Positions 35,289 through 43,268 of a stretch of 62,826 nt of DNA are shown here, one piece after another. How positions within the stretch are numbered: the stretch's first letter is position 1; each line of letters starts with the position of its first letter. The DNA is from Tannerella forsythia (GTDB taxonomy: Bacteria; Bacteroidota; Bacteroidia; Bacteroidales; Tannerellaceae): NCBI RefSeq assembly GCF_003860135.1, contig NZ_RQYN01000013.1, forward strand, positions 1 to 62,826. The letters are read 5' to 3'. The position numbers and the translations under genes were made by a program. The notes beneath the pieces are model-generated. The model was given only the letters and a program-made list of their open reading frames with translations. It searched no databases and was not told the DNA's origin.

Positions 35289-35990
35289 ATGAAACGCACG
35301 GTCATTCTTGTGGCAGGCGGCAAAGGCCTGCGTATGGGCGGCGAGCTGCCGAAGCAGTTCATCCCGCTGCACGGTCGCCCGGTTCTGATGCACACCATGA
35401 ACGCTTTCTTCCGCTGGGATGCGACGGCCGAACAGGTCATTGTCCTTCCCGAGGAACAACAGGCTTACTGGCAGATGCTCTGTCGCGAATTAAACTGCGC
35501 GATACCGCACCGTGTAGTGCATGGAGGAGAGACCCGTTTCCATTCGGTACGTAACGGATTGCAAACGGTCGATGGAGACGGATGGATCGCTGTACATGAC
35601 GGTGTACGCCCTTTCGTTTCGGAAGTTGTGATCGACGCGTGCTTCGCAGCAGCCGGGCAGTTCGGAGCGGCAGTTCCTGTCCTTCCCATGATCGACTCCG
35701 TGCGCGAAGTCGACGGGACGCAAAGCCGTCCGTTCGACCGGGAACGATTGCGCATCGTGCAGACACCACAAGTCTTTCGCGCCGACTGGTTGCGCGATGC
35801 CTACGAACAACCTTACCAACCACACTTTACCGACGACGCTTCACTCGTCGAAGCAGCCGGATATCCCATTCATTTAGTCGACGGTAACCGTGAAAATATC
35901 AAAATCACCACCCCCATCGACCTGCAATGGGCGCAAATACTGACGACAGAAGAAACAGAATTGCATACGTCAGCGCTCCCTCGTCCTTAA
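35289..35990 (+). CDS. ispD: 2-C-methyl-D-erythritol 4-phosphate cytidylyltransferase
   Basis: A 233-residue enzyme of the MEP isoprenoid pathway making CDP-methylerythritol. Nucleotide-binding loop VAGGKGLRMGGELPKQFIPL; VHGGETRFHSVRNGL; VHDGVRPFV; and QTPQVFRADWL are all as expected. It starts 3 bp after xseB. The last ~10 residues are nonconserved. A bidirectional hairpin terminator follows. Confidence 0.95.
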   Translation: MKRTVILVAGGKGLRMGGELPKQFIPLHGRPVLMHTMNAFFRWDATAEQVIVLPEEQQAYWQMLCRELNCAIPHRVVHGGETRFHSVRNGLQTVDGDGWIAVHDGVRPFVSEVVIDACFAAAGQFGAAVPVLPMIDSVREVDGTQSRPFDRERLRIVQTPQVFRADWLRDAYEQPYQPHFTDDASLVEAAGYPIHLVDGNRENIKITTPIDLQWAQILTTEETELHTSALPRP

Positions 35991-36022
35991 CGCCCCCCTA
36001 TTTCACCCATTCTTACACACCT

Positions 36023-36066
36023 AAAAAAAGGGTGTGCCCAAACATCGCGCTTTGACACACCCTCTC
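36023..36066. terminator. Bidirectional hairpin terminator between ispD and the nlpE-like gene
   Basis: GGGTGTGCCCAAA pairs, with one bulge, with TTTGACACACCC. A run of seven A before it acts as the T-tract for the minus-strand nlpE-like gene, while CTCTCTATAT follows on the plus strand. Convergent genes end on both sides. Confidence 0.7.
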
Positions 36067-36208
36067 TATATCTCTCTCCAGCCGTTTTATCGGAAATCAA
36101 TGTTCACATATAAAAGATTAATCCGAGAGGTAAAATGAATTCTTTCTTCTTGTAAACATCCGATATAGACAAAAGCGAGAGATTCTACAAAAGTCACTCA
36201 ATCTATTC

Positions 36209-36643
36209 TTACTTCTTGGTAAGCACATATTGATCGGCCAATTCGCCGACAGGCTTGTTGCCTTCTTTATCCAGCATAGTAACCTTGTCGCCTTCGATCA
36301 GCCACTTTGTCATATCTTCTCCTTCTCCTAAAGTTACGATGTTGCTGGCAGCGTCCCACATAATCGTTCCTGACGATTCGAAGCGCCCATCTTCTTTTTC
36401 CTGATAAACTTGCGTCAGCTTATACGTCTGGTCGCTCATGAGTTCAAGGGTCGTTTCGATGCCGCTGCAATCGGCACACGGAAGAACGCCGTAATATACG
36501 CCGGCCTTGTCAAAAGCGGGTGCTTGTACGGTTTCAATCATCTGATCGTTCTCGCTGGTTTCCGTATTTTTGTTACCGGGTTTGCAAGATACGAGTCCAA
36601 ACAGGAGTGCTGCGACTCCCCAAAAAAACAAATTCTTTTTCAT
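36209..36643 (-). CDS. NlpE-like copper-resistance/envelope-stress lipoprotein
   Basis: A 144-residue lipoprotein: lipobox GLVSC (Cys 20), a short linker, then an NlpE N-terminal domain with YYGVLPCADCSGIETTLEL (CxxC at 56-59). NlpE of E. coli senses surface and envelope stress; Bacteroidetes homologues hold only this domain, as here. Single gene, with a shared terminator beyond its stop. Function in this phylum is inferred. Confidence 0.85.
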   Translation of the reverse strand: MKKNLFFWGVAALLFGLVSCKPGNKNTETSENDQMIETVQAPAFDKAGVYYGVLPCADCSGIETTLELMSDQTYKLTQVYQEKEDGRFESSGTIMWDAASNIVTLGEGEDMTKWLIEGDKVTMLDKEGNKPVGELADQYVLTKK

Positions 36644-36775
36644 ACGATATAATAATTATGTTGAGTTAATCCAAAAACTAAAACAAACTTGCTGGTAAAA
36701 TGTTCACTACACCGCCGAAAAGACGTAAACATTTCACATCTTTTCGACCATTTAAACACTTTTGGCCATTAGGTG

Positions 36776-38251
36776 TTATTCATTCGAAGGCCTGAGTTCC
36801 CGATCCATGGCAGCGGCAGCCCTGCGACCGTCGCCCATGGCGAGGATGACGGTGGCTCCGCCACGCACGATATCGCCTCCGGCATATACATCGGGTAGAG
36901 AAGAACGCATATCGTCTTCATGAACGATGATGGTGCCTTTCGATGAGATCTCCAATCCTCCGAATGCTCTTGGGATTAATGGATTAGGGGATACGCCTAC
37001 ACTGACAATAACCTCGTCGACTTCAAGCGTTTCTACAGCGCCTTCGATCGCTACGGGTCGGCGCCGTCCGGAGGCATCGGGCTCTCCCAGCTCCATCTTC
37101 TGCAGGCGCATCTGTTTCACCCGCCCATTTTCGTCACCCAGATACTCGATCGGGTTATGTAGTGTCAGAAATTCGATTCCTTCTTCTTTGGCATGCTTCA
37201 CTTCTTCCAGTCGGGCCGGCATTTCTTCTTCGCTGCGACGGTAGACGATCATGGCACGCGAAGCACCTAAACGGCGTGCCGTACGTACCGAGTCCATCGC
37301 CGTATTCCCTCCGCCGATCACCGCCACACGTTTACCCTGCAACACCGGCGTATCGGAATCTTCGGATGCCGCATGCATCAGATTGACGCGAGTCAGGTAC
37401 TCGTTCGACGACATGACTCCGATCAGGTTCTCGCCGGGGATATTCATAAAATTCGGCAAGCCGGCGCCACTGGCCACGAAAATCCCTTTGAAACCGTCGG
37501 CATGGAGATCATCGTAGCTGATCGTTTTTCCTACGATGCAATTTGTAATGAAGTGAACGCCCATGCGCCGCAGACCGTCGATTTCGAATTCGACGATTTG
37601 GTTAGGAAGACGGAATTCCGGTATCCCGTATTTCAATACACCGCCGATCTCGTGCAATGCTTCGAACACGGTCACCTCATATCCGCGCTTGGCCATATCG
37701 CCGGCAAACGAAAGTCCGGCAGGCCCGGAGCCGACGACGGCGATACGTATGCCGTTGGCCGGCATCATCTCCGGAGTCGACGCCTGACCACTCTCACGTT
37801 CGTAATCCGCCGCGAAGCGTTCAAGATAACCGATGGCTACGGGTTCTTTTTTCATTTTCAGATGTACACACTGTGCCTCGCACTGTTTCTCTTGCGGGCA
37901 GACACGACCGCAGACAGCCGGCAGGCTGCTCGTTTCTTTCAGCGTCTGAGCGGCCTTCAAGAAATCACCCGCTTCGATATATTTAATAAACGTAGGGATA
38001 TTGATGCTGACCGGACACCCGCTCATACATGTGGGATTGGGGCAGTCGAGACATCGCTGTGCTTCTTGCATGGCTTCGTCGGCCGTAAGCCCGAGGTTGA
38101 CTTCTTCATGATTACCGCTACGGTAGTCGGCATTAAGCTCATTCATCCGTACACGCGGAATATCGGTGCGCTCTTTGTTTTTCTTCGTTTTGCGTAAGGC
38201 TTCTCTCCAAGGTTCGGCACGCCGTACCGTAATGAGTTCTTGTGTTGTCAT
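36776..38251 (-). CDS. nfnB: NADPH-dependent glutamate synthase small-subunit-like / NfnB flavoprotein
   Basis: A 491-residue FAD/NADPH-binding iron-sulfur protein. The N-terminal ferredoxin-like cysteines read CLDCPNPTCMSGCP, then CGRVCPQEKQCEAQC. The FAD site is AVVGSGPAGLSFAGDMAKRG, the NADPH site AVIGGGNTAMDSVRTARRLG, and the C-terminal signature YAGGDIVRGGATVILAMGDG. Alone it could be a glutamate-synthase beta subunit, but its start overlaps nfnA by 4 bp. The pair therefore fits electron-bifurcating NADH-dependent ferredoxin:NADP oxidoreductase. Confidence 0.9.
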   Translation of the reverse strand: MTTQELITVRRAEPWREALRKTKKNKERTDIPRVRMNELNADYRSGNHEEVNLGLTADEAMQEAQRCLDCPNPTCMSGCPVSINIPTFIKYIEAGDFLKAAQTLKETSSLPAVCGRVCPQEKQCEAQCVHLKMKKEPVAIGYLERFAADYERESGQASTPEMMPANGIRIAVVGSGPAGLSFAGDMAKRGYEVTVFEALHEIGGVLKYGIPEFRLPNQIVEFEIDGLRRMGVHFITNCIVGKTISYDDLHADGFKGIFVASGAGLPNFMNIPGENLIGVMSSNEYLTRVNLMHAASEDSDTPVLQGKRVAVIGGGNTAMDSVRTARRLGASRAMIVYRRSEEEMPARLEEVKHAKEEGIEFLTLHNPIEYLGDENGRVKQMRLQKMELGEPDASGRRRPVAIEGAVETLEVDEVIVSVGVSPNPLIPRAFGGLEISSKGTIIVHEDDMRSSLPDVYAGGDIVRGGATVILAMGDGRRAAAAMDRELRPSNE

Positions 38252-39060
38252 ACTGATTCCGGTTGTTTTTTATCGATTCCTTTATAGGCATTTAAACGCA
38301 TCATCATCTCGTCGAAATCGACCTGATGTGCGTCGAATTCAGGCCCGTCTACACAGACGAACTTTGTCTGTCCGCCTACTGTCACGCGGCAGGCGCCGCA
38401 CATGCCTGTTCCGTCGACCATAATTGTATTTAGCGAGGCCACTGTCGGTACCTGATATTTCTTGGTCAGTTCGGAGACAAATTTCATCATGATGGCCGGG
38501 CCGATGGTCACACATAAATTGACGGGTTCACGGTTGATTACCGATTCGACCCCGTTCGTTACCAGTCCTTTCGTTCCGTATGATCCGTCGTCCGTCATGA
38601 TCAGCACTTCGTCCGAGCAGGCACGCATCTGTTCTTCCAGGATGACCAGCTCTTTCGTTCGTGCGGCCAAAACGACAATCACGCGGTTTCCGGCACGATG
38701 AAAGGCTTCGACGATAGGGAGTAAGGGAGCAACGCCGACTCCTCCGCCGGCACAGACTACCGTTCCAACTTTTTCGATATGGGTGGCTTGTCCTAATGGA
38801 CCGACTAAATCCGTAATCGATTCGCCGGCATTCAGCTCGCACAATTTTTTGGACGAACGACCGATGGCCTGAACGACCAACGTTATCGTGCCTTTTGATG
38901 TGTCGGAGGCTGCAATCGTCAGCGGAATGCGTTCTCCCTTTTCGCCTACACGGACAATCACAAAGTGTCCAGCCTTACGCGAACGCGCAATCAAGGGCGC
39001 TTCCACCTCCAGCTTTACGACGTGAGGAGAAAAATACTCTTTACTTACAATTTTGTTCAT
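38248..39060 (-). CDS. nfnA: NfnA: ferredoxin:NADP oxidoreductase FAD/[2Fe-2S] subunit
   Basis: A 270-residue flavoprotein of the dihydroorotate-dehydrogenase electron-transfer type. FAD site ERIPLTIAASD, NAD site CAGGGVGVAPLLPIVEAF, and [2Fe-2S] cysteines in TGMCGACRVTVGGQTKFVCV. I start it at MNKIVSKEYF, which matches the conserved N-terminus; an in-frame ATG eight codons upstream is less likely. It overlaps nfnB by ATGA. The complex couples reduced ferredoxin and NADH to NADPH formation. Confidence 0.9.
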   Translation of the reverse strand: MNKIVSKEYFSPHVVKLEVEAPLIARSRKAGHFVIVRVGEKGERIPLTIAASDTSKGTITLVVQAIGRSSKKLCELNAGESITDLVGPLGQATHIEKVGTVVCAGGGVGVAPLLPIVEAFHRAGNRVIVVLAARTKELVILEEQMRACSDEVLIMTDDGSYGTKGLVTNGVESVINREPVNLCVTIGPAIMMKFVSELTKKYQVPTVASLNTIMVDGTGMCGACRVTVGGQTKFVCVDGPEFDAHQVDFDEMMMRLNAYKGIDKKQPESV

Positions 39061-39076
39061 GATATTTTTCCGTTTG

Positions 39077-39460
39077 TTATTCAAATAATTCTTTGTCTCT
39101 GACTAACATTAGAATGGCCGAATGCGGAAGGATCAGGTATTTCTCGTCGTTCAGGCTGACCTCGTAAGCCGAACTTTGCAGATAGACGGCCAGATCTCCT
39201 TCCTTGGCTTGTAAAGGCAGATAAGAGCTTTTTTCGTCTTTCTTCTTCCATGGCTCATCTTCGTCGGTGGGCAAGGGCAGAGGATAACCCGGACCAATAC
39301 GGATAACGTAGCCTGTCTGTAGTTTTTCTCCTTCCTGTACTAAGGGAGGGAGTAATAAACCCGATTTGGTTTTTACCTGCGGATTGGTGGGTTTAACCAA
39401 TACCTTATCTCCCACCATCAAAAACTTGTCAAACGCTTTATGGTCTATTGACAGTTGCAT
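39077..39460 (-). CDS. GroES-like co-chaperone family protein
   Basis: A 127-residue GroES-fold paralog. The N-terminal part VGDKVLVKPTNPQVKTKSGL with LLLPP and the C-terminal KYLILPHSAILMLVRDKELF are GroES-like. A charged insertion (LPTDEDEPWKKKDEKSSYLP) replaces the region around the mobile-loop to roof. It is not the groES of a groESL operon: groEL is absent. It lies first in a unit with nfnA and nfnB, 16 bp upstream of nfnA. Function unknown. Confidence 0.8.
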   Translation of the reverse strand: MQLSIDHKAFDKFLMVGDKVLVKPTNPQVKTKSGLLLPPLVQEGEKLQTGYVIRIGPGYPLPLPTDEDEPWKKKDEKSSYLPLQAKEGDLAVYLQSSAYEVSLNDEKYLILPHSAILMLVRDKELFE

Positions 39461-39485
39461 TTCTTTTCTTTTTTTATAACAGACG

Positions 39486-39517
39486 CAAAAGTAATATTTA
39501 TATGTAAAGAAGCCAAA
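39486..39517 (-). promoter_or_regulatory. Promoter of the GroES-like/nfnA/nfnB operon
   Basis: On the minus strand TTTG (39517-39514), a 20-bp spacer and TACTTTTG (39493-39486) match the consensus exactly, 25 bp before the ATG. It lies wholly between the neighbouring genes. Confidence 0.75.
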
Positions 39518-40447
39518 TTAATCCTTTACCAGTGCGCGAAAGGTGGATGGGATAGGTGTTTCGAAAGTCTCCTCACGTCCTGTGACCGGATGGATGAACG
39601 AGAGCCGGAAAGCATGTAGCATGAGGCGTTGCGCCGGGTCGGTCTTTGCTCCGTATTTCGGGTCGCCGGCGACCGGATAGCCGGCTTCTTCCATTTGGGC
39701 GCGTATTTGATTCTTACGACCCGTTTCCAACTCGCACTCCACAAGCGAGTAGCGGTCGTTGCTCTGTAATACGCGATACTGCATTACGGCCTCCTTGCCG
39801 CGCGAAGCATCGGTGCAGAACACTTTCATACGGCTGTTTTCGGCCAGATAGGAGACAAGCCTGTCCTGTGCAGGATCAGGTCTGCCTTCGACCACGGCTA
39901 CGTACGAGCGGCGCGTAATCATGGTCGACCAATCGTTGCGCAGTTTCTCCTGTACGCCTTTGTTACGTGCGAACATCATCAGCCCCGAAGTGCCCTTATC
40001 TAAACGATGAAGCACGAATACCCGATTACGCGGATCTTGCTCGCGCACATAGCCCGACAGGAAGGCATAGGCGGTGCGCTCTTGCGCTTGTGATTCGGAA
40101 ACTGACAACAGACCGTCTTTCTTCTCAATGACGATAAGCGATTCGTCTTCCCAAACAATACGCAAATAAGGATTATTGAACGTTGTCTTGGCGCGTTCAT
40201 GGCTGATCAACACCTCATCACCCGGACGCAAGGGGGTGTCGAAGTGTGTTTTTACTTTACCGTTTACCCATATCTGCCCGTGTTTGAGCAGGCTTTTAAC
40301 CGAGCTTTTGCTGCGGTCTTTAAGCAGGTCGAAGAGGTAAGGAAGTAGCGTGGTGTCTTGTTTGACCGTTGCACGCTGTCCGCGCGGAAGTGTTTTGTTG
40401 CTTGACGAGAAGCGGTTACCACGACCATATTTCCGTTGTGATGTCAT
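39518..40447 (-). CDS. RluA-family rRNA/tRNA pseudouridine synthase
   Basis: A 309-residue pseudouridine synthase. The N-terminal S4 RNA-binding domain (SVKSLLKHGQIWVNGKV) is followed by the RluA core with active-site Asp in VLHRLDKGTSGLMMFA. Next come RRSYVAVVEGRPDPAQ, CELETGRKNQIRAQ and AGDPKYGAKTDPAQR. The N-terminus before the S4 domain is basic and low-complexity. I use ATG 40447. The exact target uridine (RluC- or RluD-like) cannot be told. Upstream lies repeat array 3. Confidence 0.9.
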   Translation of the reverse strand: MTSQRKYGRGNRFSSSNKTLPRGQRATVKQDTTLLPYLFDLLKDRSKSSVKSLLKHGQIWVNGKVKTHFDTPLRPGDEVLISHERAKTTFNNPYLRIVWEDESLIVIEKKDGLLSVSESQAQERTAYAFLSGYVREQDPRNRVFVLHRLDKGTSGLMMFARNKGVQEKLRNDWSTMITRRSYVAVVEGRPDPAQDRLVSYLAENSRMKVFCTDASRGKEAVMQYRVLQSNDRYSLVECELETGRKNQIRAQMEEAGYPVAGDPKYGAKTDPAQRLMLHAFRLSFIHPVTGREETFETPIPSTFRALVKD

Positions 40448-40561
40448 CTTTACTTTTATTTTACAGCCGCCAAAGTTACGCAATTATCCGCGAATCGGGC
40501 GGAGATCGCGTTTTTTGTCACAGGCTGGCGCGTTAAAATGACTTTGTTGCAACGGTATTCT

Positions 40562-40980
40562 CCGGAAGTCTCCGCACGGTTCATTAAGATTTCCGACGAG
40601 GCACGAAAGTCTCCGCGAAACTCGCTAAGTCTTCCGTCGATGTCCGGAAGTCTCCGCACGGTTTATTAAGATTTCCGACGAGGCACGAAAGTCTCCGTGA
40701 AACTCGCTAAGTCTTCGGTTGGTGTCCGGAAGTCTCCGCATGGTTCATTAAGATTTCCGACGAGGCACGAAAGTCTCCGTGAAACTCGTTAAGTCTTCCG
40801 TCGGTGTCTGGAAGTCTCCGCACGGTTCATTAAGATTTCCGACGAGGCACGGAGGTCTCCGCGAAACTCGCTAAGTCTTCCGTCGGTGTCCGGAAGTCTC
40901 CGCATGGTTCATTAAGATTTCCGACGAGGCACGAAAGTCTCCGCGAAACTCGCTAAGTCTTCCACCAGTGTCCGGAAGTC
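40562..40980 (-). repeat. Tandem array 3: ten 41-bp repeats in an 82-bp higher-order pattern
   Basis: Ten contiguous 41-bp units alternate between two diverged types: one with GGAAGTCTCCGCACGG (starts 40562, 40644, 40726, 40808, 40890), the other with GAAAGTCTCCGCGAAAC (starts 40603, 40685, 40767, 40849, 40931). A 9-bp piece of another unit closes the array. The two types agree at roughly two thirds of positions. Read on the minus strand a unit contains CGGAA.. then CTTAATGAACCGTGCGGAG, the same core as array 2. Junctions form the hairpin CTTCCG-gacatcga-CGGAAG. The array lies 5' of the RluA-type gene and 3' of a decayed activase. Confidence 0.95.
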
Positions 40981-41047
40981 AAACGTTCTCACCGATTTTT
41001 CTCCACTTCTGATTGAGAAAAAAGGAATTGTTTATGTTGGATGTTTG

Positions 41048-41302
41048 TTAGAAAGGAGTTTTATAGCCAATATAACAGAGTAGGTCTTTACTTTTTATCA
41101 ATGATTGCAGATGCTTCATTCGTTCTTCGGTGGGACTTTCCTGTTCATCGAAGACATATTTTTGGCCTAACTGACGATATTTGGATTCTCCTAATCGATG
41201 AAAAGGCAGGATGTTAATGACTTCCAAACCGATCTCGCGGACAAATTCCGCTGTCCGGATTATATTTTCATCATCATCATTAAAACCGGGTATAATAATA
41301 AG
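41048..41302 (-). pseudogene. Remnant of a glycyl-radical-enzyme activating protein (PflA-like)
   Basis: On the minus strand, 85 codons read IIIPGFNDDDENIIRTAEF, then EVINILPFHRLGESKYRQLG, then an acidic helix and a stop at 41048. This is the C-terminal third of a radical-SAM activase such as pyruvate formate-lyase activating enzyme. An in-frame TGA lies just upstream (41305-41303), and no radical-SAM CxxxCxxC half is found before it. So only the tail survives. No pflB-like gene is nearby. The 41303-41671 stretch is AT-rich with nothing I can name. Confidence 0.85.
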
Positions 41303-41671
41303 TCAAATAAGTTTGTCAGAAAAACAAACCACATAGATACGCCATAAGAAGCGGCATAGGTAACATATCAATATTTTATTCCCTCCAAAACCCGTCAAGG
41401 TATTAGTTGAAATATATCACATTTCAAAGAATCAAAGTCTCGGTTGCAAATAAATAAAAAGAGAGTGCGAAAAGCAAATAATATCGATTTATTTATAAAA
41501 GATTAACGTTTTGGTGATGTAATTAAGAAATATAAAAGAAATTGCAGCAAATTGTGCGATAGAAGTTTTACTAAAAACCTTTTTGAGGAATTTGGGTTTA
41601 TCTGTATACGATCTCCATCTCGTACTTCCTCTTTCTCTCCATTTTGAAAAAAAGCAGAAAACGTTTTTGAG

Positions 41672-42271
41672 TTAATCTATTAGATGAATGGCGCTGATGG
41701 GCAAACGCAGACCATTCTTAAGGTTTAACATGGCATTGATCAGGATGAGTTCGTCGTATTCTTTCAGAGTTGTGATATGTACCGGAGCTTCTTTGATGCG
41801 GCCGGATTTTAGCAGAAGTTGTCTTTGGGTTCCGTTTAAAAGATAAGTCTCCGGGGTGATGTATTCATTTCCTCTTCTGAGCACGATGTTGGAAAAGGAG
41901 CTATCGGTGAGGAAGCCGTCTTTTAAAAAGACGACCTCATCGAAGCCTTTGCGCTTCCATTCCTCATATTCCAGAACTCTCCTGTCGGCGTATTTGAAAG
42001 CGTAATCGAGTTTGTCGGCATTTACGGCAATCAAGGAAGTAATCTTTCTGGGTGTATAAAGCTCAAAAGTGATGTCGCGGATAAGCTGGTCATAAAGCAG
42101 TCTGCACTTTACCGGACCGGACTTCAGCGAAGGCGGCATGATGCGTGCAAGGTTAGGGAAATTAGGTGAAGAGAAACCGAAATGTGCGGCTGTTTCGCGC
42201 ATTCGTTTCAGATGACCGTCCCGATTGATCACACGACCGTCTCGGATAGCGATTGTTTCGATAAATTCCAT
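41672..42271 (-). CDS. pabC: Aminodeoxychorismate lyase-like class IV aminotransferase
   Basis: A 199-residue PLP enzyme of fold type IV. Features are FIETIAIRDGRVINRDGHLK, the presumed catalytic Lys in ADKLDYAFKYADRR, then EVVFLKDGFLTDSSFSNIVL and TPETYLLNGTQRQ. It is short for the family (usually 230-280 residues), as small Bacteroidetes PabC forms are. It releases pyruvate from aminodeoxychorismate to give p-aminobenzoate for folate. It lies 27 bp after pabB on the same strand. Confidence 0.88.
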   Translation of the reverse strand: MEFIETIAIRDGRVINRDGHLKRMRETAAHFGFSSPNFPNLARIMPPSLKSGPVKCRLLYDQLIRDITFELYTPRKITSLIAVNADKLDYAFKYADRRVLEYEEWKRKGFDEVVFLKDGFLTDSSFSNIVLRRGNEYITPETYLLNGTQRQLLLKSGRIKEAPVHITTLKEYDELILINAMLNLKNGLRLPISAIHLID

Positions 42272-42298
42272 CGTGTTTGTTTTGTGGGCTTGTGTCGT

Positions 42299-43267
42299 TT
42301 AAAACGGTAGATATACTTTTTTTACCACCTCGTCGTACTCGTCTTCCATCTTGCTGTTTACGGTAATTCCTCCTCCGCTGCGGTACACATACGGCGAACT
42401 CTCCAGATCGATGAAACGGATAAGCACGGCAGAGTCAAGACTCCTGCCATCGAAATAGCCGGATACGCCGGTGTAAAATCCACGGTGAGCTGCCTCCGCT
42501 TTCCTGATCAGCTTGAGAGTCGCTTCTTTGGGAGCGCCGGAGATAGAACCGGCAGGCAAGAGCGTTCGAATAATCTCTCCCAAACGACCTTTCCAATCGC
42601 TCGGCAGGTCTCCTTTTATCTCGGAGCTGACTTCGAGGATGGGGCCATTCGACGTTTCGATACGGTCGATGTAGCGGAATCGTTCTACCCGCACCTGAGA
42701 GGCCACCATGGATAGATCGTTCCGTATCAGGTCGACAATAGTGTAATGTTCGGAAAGTTCTTTGTAATCACTTAATATCTTTGTCTCTGCGTCGGGAATG
42801 CGTGCATCGATCGTACCTTTCATCGGGTTGGATGAGATGCTGCCTTCTTCTATTTTTACAAACCGCTCGGGAGAAAAGCAGACAAAAGCGCCGGGAACAT
42901 ATACCTTATATAAGGCATCGGATCGATGAAAAATTTCCTCGGGAGATAGATTGGTCTCGATGGGCGTTTGGACTGTCAGATTGGTCAGAAAGGAATCGCC
43001 CCGAAGCAGACCTTCACGTACGATGGAGAAACGGCGAGCGTATTCTGTTTGCGTTTCGGGGTATTTATCAAACCGATAGCTGGAGGAGTCTGTTGTTTTC
43101 GGTTGGCAATTCGAAAAACCCTGAAAATCGAAAAGCACATCCTGCTGTTCGAGTGGGTTGGGGATAAAGAATCCCCGGCACAGCTCAAAGTTGAGCCCGA
43201 AAACAAACGGGCTTCCTTCAGCCCCTGCCTGATTCATCATCCGAATGACTTCTTCCGCTTTTTTCAT
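42299..43267 (-). CDS. pabB: Aminodeoxychorismate synthase component I
   Basis: A 322-residue chorismate-binding enzyme, a compact PabB. Signatures are LLRGDSFLTNLTVQTP, FVCFSPERFVKIEEGSISSN with PMKGT, DLIRNDLSMVA, LLPAGSISGAPKEATLK and GFYTGVSGYFDG. It aminates chorismate with ammonia from PabA. Its partner pabA lies just across a 58-bp divergent region but is separated from pabB by a KilA-N gene. It starts 1 bp after that gene's stop. Confidence 0.92.
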   Translation of the reverse strand: MKKAEEVIRMMNQAGAEGSPFVFGLNFELCRGFFIPNPLEQQDVLFDFQGFSNCQPKTTDSSSYRFDKYPETQTEYARRFSIVREGLLRGDSFLTNLTVQTPIETNLSPEEIFHRSDALYKVYVPGAFVCFSPERFVKIEEGSISSNPMKGTIDARIPDAETKILSDYKELSEHYTIVDLIRNDLSMVASQVRVERFRYIDRIETSNGPILEVSSEIKGDLPSDWKGRLGEIIRTLLPAGSISGAPKEATLKLIRKAEAAHRGFYTGVSGYFDGRSLDSAVLIRFIDLESSPYVYRSGGGITVNSKMEDEYDEVVKKVYLPF

Positions 43268-43268
43268 G

